A stretch of 64,000 nucleotides of DNA. It comes from Boletus sp. NGJ (Eukaryota; Basidiomycota; Agaricomycetes; Boletales; Boletaceae). Every line of letters starts with the position of its first letter. Positions within the stretch are counted from its first letter, which is position 1. A program made the translations under genes and the position numbers. The notes below the pieces were generated by a model. The model saw nothing but the letters and a program-made list of their open reading frames with translations. It ran no database searches and was not told the DNA's origin. The DNA is taken from assembly GCA_019096195.1 (NCBI GenBank), contig JAGTXK010000196.1:186001-250000 (forward strand), in the 5' to 3' direction. Of this stretch, positions 47,087 to 59,766 are shown one piece after another.

Positions 47087-47593
47087 TGTGAGACCAGGGA
47101 CCAGGGTCGAACGCGTATTTACATGATGCGCGATCGTTGCAAAGATCATCGTATGTAACCATGTGCTAATATGATCAACTTACATATAGGTATCGGGAGT
47201 GTGACGTGCAAGTTGTAGCTGGCCGCCCATCTTCACGGCACACGACCCTGACGCGAATGCCAGCTCCTAGACGACGGTCGTGATTAGAATGGTACATTGG
47301 TGCCATCGATGAGTAAGATACAGCAACTGGATATTACAATGGTAAAATTTCCATACGTGTAAGTCTGATGGTATATAAACGACAAGTATCCCCTGAGATG
47401 TTAGAATAGAAAGACAGTACACTACATATACATATATACAATTTTGGAATGAAAAAGCCAATCATCATGAGCTCGTTGCATTCAAAAAAGCAAACGATGA
47501 TTGTGACTTGATTGCGCTGGTGATGCAAAGCGAGATGACGACGATGAAAGCCAATGTGAACTTGAAGATGGTGCATGGACGATTGGACGATTG
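47087..47593. other. short gap between convergent genes
   Basis: The 3' ends of SFM1 (plus) and ATG1 (minus) converge across about 500 bases. No recognisable frame or repeat. Confidence 0.4.
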
Positions 47594-50500
47594 TCAGGAG
47601 CGCTGCCCAGCCACAGCCTGCTGCTGCCGTTCAAGTTGCTCGAGCGCTTGTGGATCCCAAGGTGGTGGATATCTCGCATCGACTAGATTCTGGTCCAAGA
47701 GTGCATCTTTCATTCGATCCCTGTCGTTCATGCCCATCCGGGCTCGACACCGAACGAGGCGAAGCTTCGTCCTTGTTATCCCTACGATCAAAAGAAATAA
47801 AAAAAAGTGCAGTGAGTGACATGTACATACATCGAAGACAAACAAAAGGAAAGCTCACACGTCGCTATCGTATTTCGATCCTCATCCATGAATGGGTTAT
47901 CTTGTTGGAGATCGTCTTGGAGAGTGTAAAGACACCACAAAGACTCTTCGTACAACTTCTCACACTCGTCGGGACTTCTTGCCTGATCCAAGAGCTCTTT
48001 CCGAGCAGCTGTTCGACTCTGCAAAAACCACAGCGTTAACCACAACGTCAATAACAAGGCAAGTTGCTTACGAGCATCAGCGCCCGATCGTAAACCAATT
48101 GATCAAGATATATCTTGGGACCGTCATACTGCATTGGCAACCACGTCTTCACGAGCGCTGCGCGGTCATTACACTTGATGAACTGCTCTTTGAACCACGC
48201 AAGTGCTGGACAGAGGTGTCAGCATCGTATGCGATGGCACAAGTAGAAAGTACTCACCAGCATCAAAGCCCACGCTGACCACAAAGTCCCCGTCAGGATA
48301 TCGCATGCGCAGATGCTCTTGATAATTCCGTAGTTTATCGATCCCTCTTTGAGAGAATGACATCAAGAGCATGTATACTGCAACAGAGGTCACAGCAGTG
48401 AATTCTGCTTCTTGATCCGCGTTCCGCCGTCGTTCAGCATGCTTTTCAGCTTCGCCCTCTCGACGTGCAAACTTGGCGGGATCAGGAAGGGGCTCTGTGT
48501 AAGACCAAATACATCAGTTATGACAACAAAGGATGATGGAAACCAAAGAGAGCTGACTCTGTGGAACCGCCTTCACAGCCTCGTACATTTCATCCGCCCA
48601 GTGTGTCAACACGTCTGTCTTTTGTGCCAACTCCTCCAGTGTAGCGAGTAGTTCATCCTCCATTGGGTCACGGACCACGAGGACATCGTTCTTGTCCATA
48701 TCTCCTTCATTTGTGGGTGATCTTAGCAAGATTTGTGGTCGGCGTGGTGATGGTGGTGCACGGTAATGACCAGAGCCAGGGGAAATGGGTGACCTGGGAG
48801 TAGATACGCCGAATAGTTTACGAGATGCGAGGGACAACGCACGACTGAGCGCGTTGGAGGCTACGCGGGTAGGGGAGGAGGAAAGGGGGGGTGCAAGAGG
48901 GTGTGGAGGAGGAGGAAACGTGGTGTTGTAGGTCGTGGGGATCGGTGCAGTTAGAGGGGAATTCGAGCGAGGCGGTGATATATGATCCGGAGGATACGTT
49001 TCATCCGCAAGGGGAGATCCAGCCGTGCCATCACGAGGTGTTCTGCGGCGGGTTGTGTTGAGTTCTGTGGGAGAGGCTTTGGTAAGGGATGCGCATGAAC
49101 CGGGGAAAATGGGATGTAACTTACCATCAACTGCGCGATTAAACTCGAAGGCACGCACATCGCCGACAAGCACGTATTCTTTTCGGATTATTCCATCCTC
49201 TTCTGATTCACCAGGGATGATCGATCCCTCAGTGGATAAGGGCTTCGGTGGGAATCGACGTTTGTCGTTTTCAGCAATCGGGTCAGGTTCCGCATCAACT
49301 CGGATTTGCGTGGGTTTGGGCAGATTCGGGGATGCCTTACCAGGCGACGAGGTTGAGCTGTCCGTGGCAAATCAACGTTACTATATGAGCCACTGGACAC
49401 CTTTATATATTACCTTCGAGAAGATTGGCCAGGAACAGCCACTGCGGCTGTGTCCTCCGATATCGTATCCCTTCGCCGGAAATGAAACTTGCTAGGCGGG
49501 ATCATCGCCTTGGGGTCCAGAACCTCTGGGGGGATCACCTTGTGGTGTTCTGGAATCTTACCAATCGGCAGATCTTCTTCAGTTTGCATACTGGGAACAG
49601 AGGCGACGGTGGTCGTACGCAATGGAGGTTCAGGGGCTGGGCGAGGAAACTTGGATTTCGCAAGGGCTTCGCTTTTGAAGAATTCTTCGAAGCTGGCGCG
49701 TTCTACCGGCCGACGCCTCAGAAGGGCACGGATAAGCTCTTTGATGTCAGAAGGAACGGTCTGTGATTCGTCCGGTTTTGTCGAGGATGTAGAGTGGGGA
49801 GTGGGGTGATTCGAGGTTGCGCGTGAGGGATCTTCGTCGGGAAATTTAACACCTTTGGAGTGTTCAATCTTTTTCAGGAGCTCGACGTGATTTTGTGCGC
49901 GAAATGGTGGTTTCCCTACACACATCTCGTATAGTACAGCGCCAACACTCCAAAGATCAGCTTTTGCATCGTACTTCTCGTATCGCAAAATCTCGGGCGC
50001 CATGTACAATCTAGTTCGATGTTCAGCACTGCACTGGTTCCTGGCTCAAATACGAACTCACGGTGAGCCACAGAGAGTCTCTGCCAACATCGCGTTGGGA
50101 AGCGAGCGAGCGAACCCAAAATCAGCAATCTTCAGGATTGGCACACCGATAGGATGTCCTTTTGCCAGTTCCTCCGGGGAAGCTGGGTTGAGGAGCAAAT
50201 TCTATCTTCAATGAGTCAGGATGCTCAAGAAAGCAAAAGTGAATCTACCTGTGGTTTGATGTCACGATGGATGAGGTTTCTAGTTCGCAAGAATTTCAAG
50301 GCTCGCGCTATTCAAGGTGGTATCATTCGTGCGAACGGAGTGATGAGGGGGAAAAGCAACATACCTAGCTGACGCAAAAAGCTACGAACGACGATTTCGT
50401 TAAGGCCACCTGACCTTGGGTGGGGGTAGTACTGCAAGGCAGCTCCGGAAGTTGGGGCGTATTCAAGACCTTCGACGCGACCGCGCTTCTTGATATAGTT

Positions 50501-51046
50501 GGTGAGGTCGCCGCCTGCGCAATATTCCATGATGAGGAATATGTTCCGTTCTGCACGCTGAGAGACGTGTGAGTACGAGACAGGAAACCAGTCGTTTTGG
50601 GGAGACAAGAGGAGAAAACCTGTAACCCAATCACATGAGAGGGATAGCCACGCTCTTTCTGTCCGTACGATAGCGATTCGCACGTGTCCCGAAGCATGAT
50701 TTGGAACCAAAGTGAAATGCCACATACTACGATGTCGATCAGCTTTGTGATATGGCGGTGGGATAATGACTTCAAAATTTCGATTTCGCTTTGCAGGTTG
50801 TCGAGTAGCTTGGTTGTGAGGATATCTCTCCGGATGGATTTGATGGCGACTGTGTGATGAGTGTCCTTATGGGCGCCAACGAAAACTGAGTTAAAGAGCC
50901 AAAGGCAACGGTCGCGCAATACACACCTCGTGGTATCCCTTGTGTACAATTGCAAAGCTTCCCTTGCCAATGTCGCTCACGATCACATATGGACGAGCTT
51001 CGTCGTCCTCGGTCGCCCGTCTGGCGATAGACTTGTCGGGGAGCAT
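47594..51046 (-). CDS. ATG1: autophagy-initiating serine/threonine kinase
   Basis: Atg1 heads the starvation-responsive complex that starts autophagosome formation. Start at 51044-51046 ([20 protein letters not shown]). The kinase has glycine loop [19 protein letters not shown] with the ATP lysine, [20 protein letters not shown], catalytic loop [43 protein letters not shown] and the end near [18 protein letters not shown] linker carries [20 protein letters not shown], typical of fungal Atg1. The C-terminal domains have [16 protein letters not shown], a Ser/Pro-rich segment, [20 protein letters not shown], then [54 protein letters not shown] and the end [20 protein letters not shown]. About ten introns. 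The order and all kinase motifs match full-length Atg1 (near 950 residues). No break noticed, though not every junction was verified. Confidence 0.92.
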
Positions 51047-51529
51047 GCTTGGCGGACGCCCTGTCGGGAGGCTTGTATGCGATGGATAGATGTTGGTAGA
51101 AAAAAGAGAATAAATTTGAACCTCCTCACGGCTCGGCTTGCTGATTAGCCCTGCAGGGGTCTCTCCAAGTCGGAGGAGCCATCATACAGCTGCATTTCCC
51201 ATATTTGGAAACCTGTTCCTCCCAACCACGAATGCTGACTCATCAACAACCGTGACCCGTCCGAACTGCAAAAACTTTCCCCCTGGCAAGGTCGAGGTAC
51301 ATAGGAGCTGTGTTGAGCCATTGCCAGCCTATTCGGTTGGTATCACAAGCATTGGCGGTTCCAGAAGTTGTTCTTGAGCGTCATATCGGTGGCGGCAGCC
51401 TCAAAACTTAGGATGGGGCGTGCTAACGATCCAATTTTCGTGCAACAGCTCAGTTCTCAATCAATTACATTGTGGTAGTACAGCCACAGATTACATAATC
51501 ACGTGGTACCTTCGTACCATGGGTCTTCT
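51047..51529. promoter_or_regulatory. ATG1 upstream region
   Basis: No recognised gene. Should contain the ATG1 promoter in its first few hundred bases. A small palindrome ggtac-cttc-gtacc lies at about 51505-51518. Confidence 0.4.
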
Positions 51530-51550
51530 CTTCAGTGACTCCACTGAAGA
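51529..51550. repeat. perfect hairpin, 9-bp stem, 4-base loop
   Basis: TCTTCAGTG, loop ACTC, CACTGAAGA. It stands at the left edge of the transposon-rich tract, immediately before a copia-like scrap, and could be a footprint or a structural end. Confidence 0.7.
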
Positions 51551-51760
51551 CTACAGGTTATGAGCCCTGGCACTCAGTAGCCAAGTTCACTCACACAATG
51601 TCCTATTTCGACTCACTCCAAAAATTGGATGAGAAGAAATGTCGCGAGAATGACGATGTGCGCAAACACTTCAATGACATGTATCATATTCGAGATGAAC
51701 TCGAATCATTCGGCGGCCCATTCAGAATTAGGTCTTGTTCGAGTAATGAAAAGGTGAAAC
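51535..51760 (+). mobile_element. copia-like gag remnant
   Basis: A frame reading YEPWHSVAKFTHTMSYFDSL then RKHFNDMYHIRDELESFG resembles the gag polypeptide of Ty1/copia elements (UBN2-type). Only a scrap of about 75 residues is present with no protease, integrase or LTR. It is a fossil fragment. Confidence 0.4.
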
Positions 51761-51895
51761 GGAACTTTCGGCTTCGTGTCATGTGCTGTCACATGCAACT
51801 GCCAACGTGACTCACACTGCCACTCGGGATTGTCCGGATCACACCGACTGCATACCTGGTAACCCATCAAGCCCTTAGCCCTGTCCTCTATCTCC

Positions 51896-53175
51896 ATGTC
51901 AAGACGATTGAGCTCAACATCCAACCATTCATTGCGTTCGCAGGGGCCTGTCGTTATAAACCCTCTTGGCGGTGAGGGTAGTCAACAATCAAAGCCTCGC
52001 AAGCAAGCTGCCCACTGGACTGATGAGGAAACACTGGCGCTACTCGATTTTCTTACTGGACAGCCACAAGGCGATGGTGGCAACTACAAAAAAATGACAT
52101 GGGTGGCGGCTGAATCCCACATGGACACCAAATTTAAGACCGTGAAGGGGGGAGCCAAGAGCGCAGAAACATGTGAGAGGCGGTACCAGCTGGTGAGATT
52201 TCATCTGCTACTAACGAGTTCAAATTTGATACTAACAATTGGAGTAGATGAGGAATAGTTATTTTGCTGTTGTCGCTCTCAAGAATGCCTCCGGATTCAC
52301 ATATTCAGACAAAGATGGTGCTGGCATCACTCTGGTGCAAAACGACGTATGGAGTAGATATATCAAGGTGTGTATTGTATATACGATCAAGACGGTGTTG
52401 CTAATTTATCACACAGTCTCATAAATTTGCAAAACCCTTCAAAACGAAGGGTTTCATCCATTTTGATGCTGTTGAATGCCTCATGCCTGATGCAAGCCAA
52501 GGCAAATATATCTGTCGAGGACCGCAAGCTACTGATCATGGCCCTGCCACCAATATCAATGATTCCACTCCTCTCAATCTCCATCAATTGTCTACTGTGG
52601 CAGATGAAATCTCTATGGCTAATTCGCAGTTCCCAGCAGCCTCACAGATGCCTCCACCACCATCTAGTATTCCTGATGACCCGAATCTTGTTCCACCTTC
52701 TGCTCCATCCAGCTTTGTATCAATCTCGGCAATGTCCTTGGTGTCCTCTTTGCTCACCAGTGTTAGCTGTCCAAAAAGGAAATCAGACTCCATTTCTGCT
52801 GTTGAGTCAGAAACCAGTAGTCGCAAATGATCTCGACCATTATCGGTGACTGCTCTAGCACAGCAAGCAAGTGGTGCTGCTATAGCAGATATGGCAGCCA
52901 CGATGAAGGACATTTCCAAGAGTATTACAACACGTGCAAATGATCTCGAAATGGCGATGGAGATTCTCAACAAGCATGATGAACTGACAACCATTCAGAG
53001 ACTTGACATTAGTGACTATCTTGCAGATCCAAACCACCTGAATCATGCTGTTGTTTTCCGCAACCTTCGTGTGAGTGAGAGGAAGTACTGGTTGGCGCGC
53101 AGGTTAGCAGAGCTTGGACACCAACCTGTGACAGTGTCAGACCAAGTGGGTGAGATGGAGGTTGGTAACAATTGA
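51896..53175 (+). CDS. Myb/SANT-like DNA-binding protein, transposon-associated type, with an in-frame stop
   Basis: Start at 51896 (MSRRLSSTSNHSLRSQGPVV). Myb/SANT-like domain: HWTDEETLALLDFLTG, GGNYKKMTWVAAESHMDTKF, CERRYQL, then after a 50-base intron MRNSYFAVVALKNASGFTYS and VQNDVWSRYIK, then SHKFAKPFKTKGFIHFDAVE. This domain class accompanies PIF/Harbinger-like DNA transposons and their domesticated relatives in basidiomycetes; no transposase is present in the window, so host function is also possible. A Ser/Pro-rich middle leads to SSRK followed by TGA at 52828-52830, then SRPLSVTALAQQASGAAIAD in the same frame, and MAATMKDISKSITTRANDLE to the end at 53175. A CGA to TGA change would account for the stop, so the product as read is split or truncated. 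Confidence 0.68.
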
Positions 53176-53389
53176 TTCGTTTCTACTTCATGGTACTTTT
53201 TCAACCGCCACACTTTTTATTTTTGCGAATATACTGTTTGTATTGCAACGGACAATGTCATTTCTATTGCTATCACAATCCGCGCTTGTACAAGCTCCTC
53301 TTGATAATCAGCCCACATCTGTAATAATATGGGAAATTTTCAAACTTTTCAAACGATCACTTACTTTTCATTTTCTTCACCTCTTTTCT
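53176..53389. other. short gap before the gypsy element
   Basis: AT-rich, no recognised frame. The left limit of the gypsy element is not exactly known and may lie within or just after this stretch. Confidence 0.35.
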
Positions 53390-54417
53390 TCATAAGTCAC
53401 GTGACTGTGCACGTGACCGTGGAAACATATCACATGATAGGTCTAGAACCTATGACATCATATGACATCATACCTCATGTGATCCACGTCTCTTTAATTT
53501 CCGCTCTTCTCACACAGCCCATTAATCTCCGTCTTACCATACGTAGTAATTTATCACATGCACAGCCTGGTCCGTGCGCACTTCTCATCATGTATATAAA
53601 CTAGCACTTAGACGACTGGTATCCCCAGTCTAATCCACTTGTATCTTCCTCCAATAACCTATTAGCTTCGGCCATCGGTCGTCGTAGGGTTAGGAATATC
53701 CAGGACTAAGACTCTCCCACCTGATTCGTTCAGCCAGGACTCGTGTAGCCTGCAAAGTAGTTTCCGAGCCTTGTGGTTTGTTTTCCGAAAGGGATTCATA
53801 ACACTTGGATTAGACTGCTATACACAACGCTCGGACTCCAGAGCTAAGGAGATATACGCGGGCCCAGCGTTTTAAGGGACATCTGCATAGTATTCACCAC
53901 TTGACGGTGACGAGAAAAGAACTCGCCGAAACTCTTGCATATACGCTCGTCCGGCGTACTAAATAAGGATAACGTTGCTGCCGGGCATAGTGCACTAGCC
54001 CCACTTCTCAGGTGGTTGCCGACTTGAGCGTACGCTGGTTCTACGATAGTGAACCCAGGTTCTCGTGATTACCTGTGACGTCACGAAGTAGCGTTAAGGA
54101 GATTTATCTCGCCTTTCTCCCGTGCTACACCTGCTTGTAGTAAAAGCAGTCATCCTCCGGTCCCCCATCACCGTTGCCCATCATTTTCAACGACCTCTAC
54201 TTCGACTCCTACGAAGGCGTAGGAACCCCAGAACCGGATTGTAAGATATCTGGTAGTAAGGTTCTGAAAGAAGACCGACGCAGGAAAAGGAAAACTTATA
54301 TCAGAAACCCCGACAAAGTCAGACCTCTTCGCCCATCCTCCGCATTCGCACTCTACCGCATTCAATACTTCCGCTCCTACCTTCGCCCCACATCACTCTT
54401 AAGACCAAACCCTCAAT

Positions 54418-55582
54418 ATGTCTAGAGTCGACATTGACGAACTCGTCCAAAAACTCGCCGACCTTACTCAGGAACGCGACAAGGAAAATATCACAAAGAA
54501 AATCGCTGATCCTGGGAAATGGGACGGCACAAGGTCATCTTTCCGCCCCTGGTGGATAAAGCTCCGTCTCTGGGTTGACGCCCAGAAATGGAAAAATAAC
54601 AAGATCATGGACATCGCTGTCCTCTCCCGTCTCGAAGGAAAAGCGGAATCCTTCGCACAATTGATTATGGAACATTACCTCGATGAGGAAGCTACCATCG
54701 AGACGGACGCAAACGGGACTCTTGTTACCGGCAAAAGGAGCCAATGCTTGGCCCACTTGGAATAGGTTACAGGAGCAGATCAAAACCCACTTCTGTATCG
54801 ATACCTTGGCCCACGAGTCATTAAGGAAACTCGAGGCCTTGAAACAAAACGGTCACCCTATTGACCTATTCCTACAACAGATTTGAGATCTTGAGAAAAG
54901 AGTCGTATATCGACGATCACCACGCCGAAGTTCTACTGAAAAAGGCAGTAGACTTCAAAATCTACGAACGATCTCGTTTGAACAGCCCTGCCCGCAACTT
55001 TGACTACGAAGACCTAGTCATAAACTATAGAACAATAGGTCGGGCATTCGAACAGATTGCGAACGAGCGTGGCCCCCCTCATCAGATCTCAACCCCCACG
55101 TTCCTCATTTCCTCCTCCCCGTGGGCAACCCCCACACAATTCATATCGCCCAACCTACACGGCAGTAGGAACACAACCGGGTCGCGGTGCGCCCATGGAA
55201 ATAGGTGTCCAGCAGGCTGGACCTTCCAAGGAAACCAGAACCTGTTTCCACTGTGGCAAACCCGGCCACATTAAACCTAACTGCCCGACGAACCCTTTCA
55301 AACGGACTGGTCGTCCACCTATGCAACGCCAGATTTGGGACTGGAACCAAGGCTCGTACAGAGCAAAATCAGGGAGAAAACGAGTATCCCTCTTTTTTTA
55401 ACGAAACCCAATCTCGCGCATACGCACAACGACCACTCCCGCAACCTCCCGTCAGCTACAACGGCACCAAGTGTAGCAGCAAGACCTATGTTTCCGATGA
55501 GGCGGAAGCATACTATAGAGACAAATTCGAGGTGGAAGCAAAAGCCCGAGCTGCACAGGCTTTAAATGGACAGCGCCAATGA
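54418..55582 (+). pseudogene. gag region of gypsy element 1
   Basis: Begins MSRVDIDELVQKLADLTQER. The capsid-like part has WDGTRSSFRPWWIKLRLWVD, and the nucleocapsid has one CCHC zinc knuckle CFHCGKPGHIKPNCP. Fossil coding region, broken. Confidence 0.8.
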
Positions 55583-58500
55583 GTACAGAGGGAACTCAGC
55601 GGCAAGAACTTTCTTCTTCTTTTTCATCTTCTCTTACGACATGTACAAGTACCGATTTTCCTATCTCCGATCTCTCCGCTGTACTACGTAAACTATCAAT
55701 GAAATCTGCGAGGGCGTCTCAATTGAGCGCGGCACCAGAATTAAGTGTACTTAATTCCCTCGTAAAACAACAAAAAATATCGAATATCTATAAACCCACA
55801 AAGGTCACGTTAAACCAAGCATCTACACTTTCCTATGGTGGAGAATTTTCACTCGAAACCATAGTATCGTGCAACGTTAACGGCCAGTGGTCGCGTTACC
55901 GTTTCCAGTCCCTCCTGGATTCGGGAGCGTCGCATACTTTCATAGATCAGGACTATGTAAAACGTCACGGAATACCTTTTTATACCATCGACAACCCCAT
56001 TAAGATACATAATGCTGACGGTTCGGAAGGAGCAATCGGACCGATCCGTCACGCGGTAACACTGATGGTGGAAATAGAAGGACACTACGAAGTCATAGAC
56101 GCGTACATATCTAAATTAGGAACTCATCGAATGATCATCGGGTATGACTGGCTATATCGTCATAACCCTGACATCGATTGGGTAAAACAGACAATCACTT
56201 TTCCCTCGTTGTACCTCCTACTGTAAAATTATGGGCCTAGGACCCACTTCCTCTTACGAGCCGGCTCAACTACGTACAATAGAAGAAGGACTTAAAGAAA
56301 AGGTTCCATTAACTTATCACGAATTTCTAGATGTCTTTTCGGAGAAAGAATCTCAAAGGATGCCTTTACGAAAACACTGGGATCATGCAATCGATCTCAA
56401 AGAAGACTTCATCCCCAAGAAAGGACGTGTTATTCCCCTTTCGGACATCGAGATGGAAGAAGTCAGAACGTTCATCGAAAAGGAAGTCAAGAAGGGTTAT
56501 GTCAAACCCTCCAAATCTCCACAGACATCTCCCGTCTTCTTCATTCCCTAAAAAAGACGGCAAAAAACGAATGGTTATGGACTACCGCTATTTAAACGAA
56601 GGAACGATCAAGAATTCCTATCCACTCCCTCTTATCCCGCAGTTAATTGATCGACTCAAAAACGCGGATCTATTTACGGCTATGGATCTCCGATGGGGAT
56701 ATAACAATGTCCGCATCAAAGAAGGCGATGAATGGAAAGCGGCATTCGTTACCCCTATTGGAGCATACGAACCTACCGTTATGTATTTCGGTCTTACGAA
56801 CTCTCCCCCCACGTTTCAAACGATGATGAACGATATATTTAACGACATGTATGCGGTAGTCGTCATCTACATCGACGACGTTATGATATTCACATCAAAA
56901 AAGACAAAAGAGCAACACGAAGAAGTTGTAAAGGAAGTTTTACGCCGTCTCCGCGAAAACGACCTTTACGTAAAACCAGAAAAGTGTACCTTCTCGGCAG
57001 AAAAAGTAGATTTCTTAGGGATGGTGGTATCTAAAGAGGGGGTAGAAATGCAGTCGAAGAAAGTAGCTGGGGTCATGGATTGGCCAATTCCTACTCGCTT
57101 GAAGCAACTTCAAGGCTTTCTCGGACTCTGTAATTATTATAGACGATTCATAGAAGGCTTCGCACAAATCGCCCGACCCTTGAACGATCTTACCAAGAAA
57201 GACGTTCCATTCAAATGGGGTCCAGATCAACAAGAAGCATTCACAAACTTAAAAAGAAAATTTACGGAAGCGCCACTTCTCGCGTATCCTAATCGCGATC
57301 AAGAAATGCGCGTGGAAACCGATGCCTCAGACATCGCCACGGGAGCAGTGCTCTCCACCTTATGCAATGACGAGTAACTGGCGACCAGTCGCCTTTATCT
57401 CTCACTCTTTTGACAGCGCAGAGCGCAACTATCCGATTTACGATAAAGAATTACTTGCAGTAATTCGCGCCCTTAGAAGAATGGCGCCATTATTTAATTG
57501 GTCGCGAAAGGTTTGAAATCTGGACTGACCATAAAAATCTAGAATATTGGAAGAAGCCTCAAACGCTTAGCGGACGTCAAGCACGTTGGCATGCGCTTCT
57601 TCAAGAATTTAATTATTCTTTCGTATACAAACCTGGATCGTCCAATGGGAGAGCTGATGCTCTATCTCGACGACCAGATCACGGTGACGCAGTTGTAGAT
57701 CACAATCAAAACGTCACCGTTCTCCCTCCTTCTATATTTATAAATCACGTTTCTCTTTCTTCCGATCTCATGACAAAAATACAAAAAGAATCTAAAAAAC
57801 ATAACGTCGATGCTATAAACAATTTCCTTTTCTACTCAGAACTTAATCTATTCAAAAACGAAAAAGATCAAATCTACGTACCTGAATCTCTACGTACCGA
57901 AATCATTACGTTATGTCATGATTCGCCTATTGCAGGACACGGCGGTCATTCTAAAACTATACATACTCTTTCTCGATATTTCTCGTGGCCAGGAGTCACA
58001 AAGGACGTAAAAACTTACGTAGATCACTGCCAAGTGTGCGCCCTCACGAAGGGTAAGCAAAATGCACCGGCAGGAAAAGTCATCCCTCTTCCCGCAGCAA
58101 AAAGACCATGGGAAGATCTTATCAGTAGATTTCATTACAGGCTTACCGCCATCACAATCCTTTACCGCTATCTGTGTTGTTGTGGACAGATTCTCAAAAG
58201 AAGTTATTTTTATACCAACTTACGATACTGTTCCTTCGAAAGATCTTGCTATTTTATTTAGAGACCATGTCTGGTCAACACATGGACTCCCCTCTACCCT
58301 CGTATCAGATCGAGGACCACAATTCGTTTCCGCCTTCACCCAAGAGCTTTGTAAGCTCCTTGGCATAAAACAAAAAATCTCTACGGCATACCATCCGCAA
58401 ACGGACGGGCAAACCGAGCGCGTTAATCGAGGATCTCGAACAGTATCTCCGCGCACGTATGCCGGAAAGAAACAAAACGACTGGGTCGAATGGCTGAAGT

Positions 58501-58830
58501 TAGCCCAATTCTCTCACAACAACACCGTCACTACGGCTAGCCACTGGAGAAATCCCCTTCAAAGTCACACGAAACTACGTACCACGTATGGGTTTCGAAG
58601 GGAATCTCTTACGGGTTTTGCAGACGAAATTGGGCGTAACCATAAGGAGATTGAAGAAGCGCTGGAAGCTACACGAGAGAGGATGATCACCTCTTCCGAT
58701 AAAAAACGATCCTATCGGCACCAGAATATTCTATTGGCCAGCAAGTCTGGCTTTCAACAGATAAATTAAAACTTCCTTACACGGCGAAGAAACTCACACA
58801 AAAATGGATTGGTCCCTACGTTATCACTAG
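55579..58830 (+). pseudogene. pol region of gypsy element 1
   Basis: Protease with DSGASHTFID, reverse transcriptase with the catalytic YIDDVMIF, RNase H starting at TDASDIATGAVL, integrase zinc finger (H-H-C-C pattern around GHGGHSKTIHTLSRYF and CQVCALTKGK), integrase core around VVDRFSKEVIFIPTYD and YHPQTDGQTERVN, and the C-terminal KWIGPYVITRVL. The order protease, RT, RNase H, integrase is that of Ty3/gypsy. Fossil, broken, cut on its right by element 2. Confidence 0.85.
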
Positions 58831-58843
58831 GGTACTTCCTAAC

Positions 58844-59436
58844 TGTTACGTTTCCTACTTTTCCTCCTTTTTCTTCCCTTCAATCGTCCTCGTCCTTGCC
58901 TCGTCCTCTTGAATTCCCCTAGGACCATTTACTACACAGTGAGACTCCGTGTAGTCAAGGCCGACCTTCGCACCTTGTGCATCATTTGTACTTCTACGCT
59001 GACTCCACACGGGGGATTCCTTCTATTTCTCACTCCATAGGATCTTCCTGGTGCTGCGGCTTATTCATCCTTTTCCCACGCCTCAGTATGTATATAAACC
59101 CAGCCTCTGTAGTTGATCCCACAATTTACACCTACTTGGTGAACTTTCATCATCGCCTCTCCAGACCTCTAAAAGTCGTTGTTCCACTTCGAGTGAATGC
59201 TTCTTCTACGTCTCGTCTTCACTCTTTGAGTGAACCCTTGACTACGACTAGGAAGACCCTTTGTCGTCGAACCCTCGACCCCGCGACTAGGAAGACCCCC
59301 TGTCGTTGAACCCTTGACCCTACCAAGGGCCACCTTTGTCCCGTAGCTCTCTGAAGCTACCTCTCTCGACTCCGGTAGCTCATCGCTACTCAACCATCCA
59401 AGTTAACGCCTGTCCCTACCCGGGGTAGTCGTAACA
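58844..59436 (+). repeat. LTR of gypsy element 2
   Basis: 593 bp beginning TGTTACG and ending CGTAACA, a perfect 7-base terminal inversion as expected of an LTR. It contains a TATATAAAC box at about 59090 and repeated CTAGGAAGACCC / GTCGAACCC motifs near 59250-59310. The mirrored copy begins at 63576 and would end at 64168. Confidence 0.85.
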
Positions 59437-59766
59437 AAAGGTGTAAATTCTTATATTGAGGTTATTGTTGTCATAACCCTCCACCCACCATTGCTCACCA
59501 ATGTCCCACTCTGAACCCTGCGTGGTGGAACCCTCGTGCACGTGCCGAGACACCCTCCACCGATGACAATTCTTCTGACCAAGAAGGATCACCAGACACC
59601 AACCTCGACCTTGACCTCCCGTCCCAACAACAACAGGACGCGGCCCTTGATTTGTCACACCAACTCTCAGATCGTCTACGTCTATCAAGAACTCCCACAC
59701 CACCGTCTCCGACACCGTTGACGGCAGTACCCTTGTTCTCAGCACCACCCCCCTCCCCTGTCACCT

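Larger units (their letters stand above)
53390..58843 (+). mobile_element. Ty3/gypsy retrotransposon 1, broken fossil, right end lost
   Basis: A putative left LTR and leader (about 53390-54170) contains paired CACGTGAC motifs near 53397-53420 and a TATATAAAC box at 53594. Then follow gag, protease, reverse transcriptase, RNase H and integrase in the Ty3/gypsy order. The element has several breaks in its coding part. The right end is missing: just after the integrase C-terminal region another gypsy element starts at 58844. The left limit is a guess because there is no second LTR for comparison. Moderate decay suggests an old but not ancient copy. Confidence 0.85.

Noticed and set aside
48514-49173. 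Separate Ser/Pro-rich protein gene
   Set aside because: It is an internal exon of ATG1; the [14 protein letters not shown] motif and flanking exons place it there.
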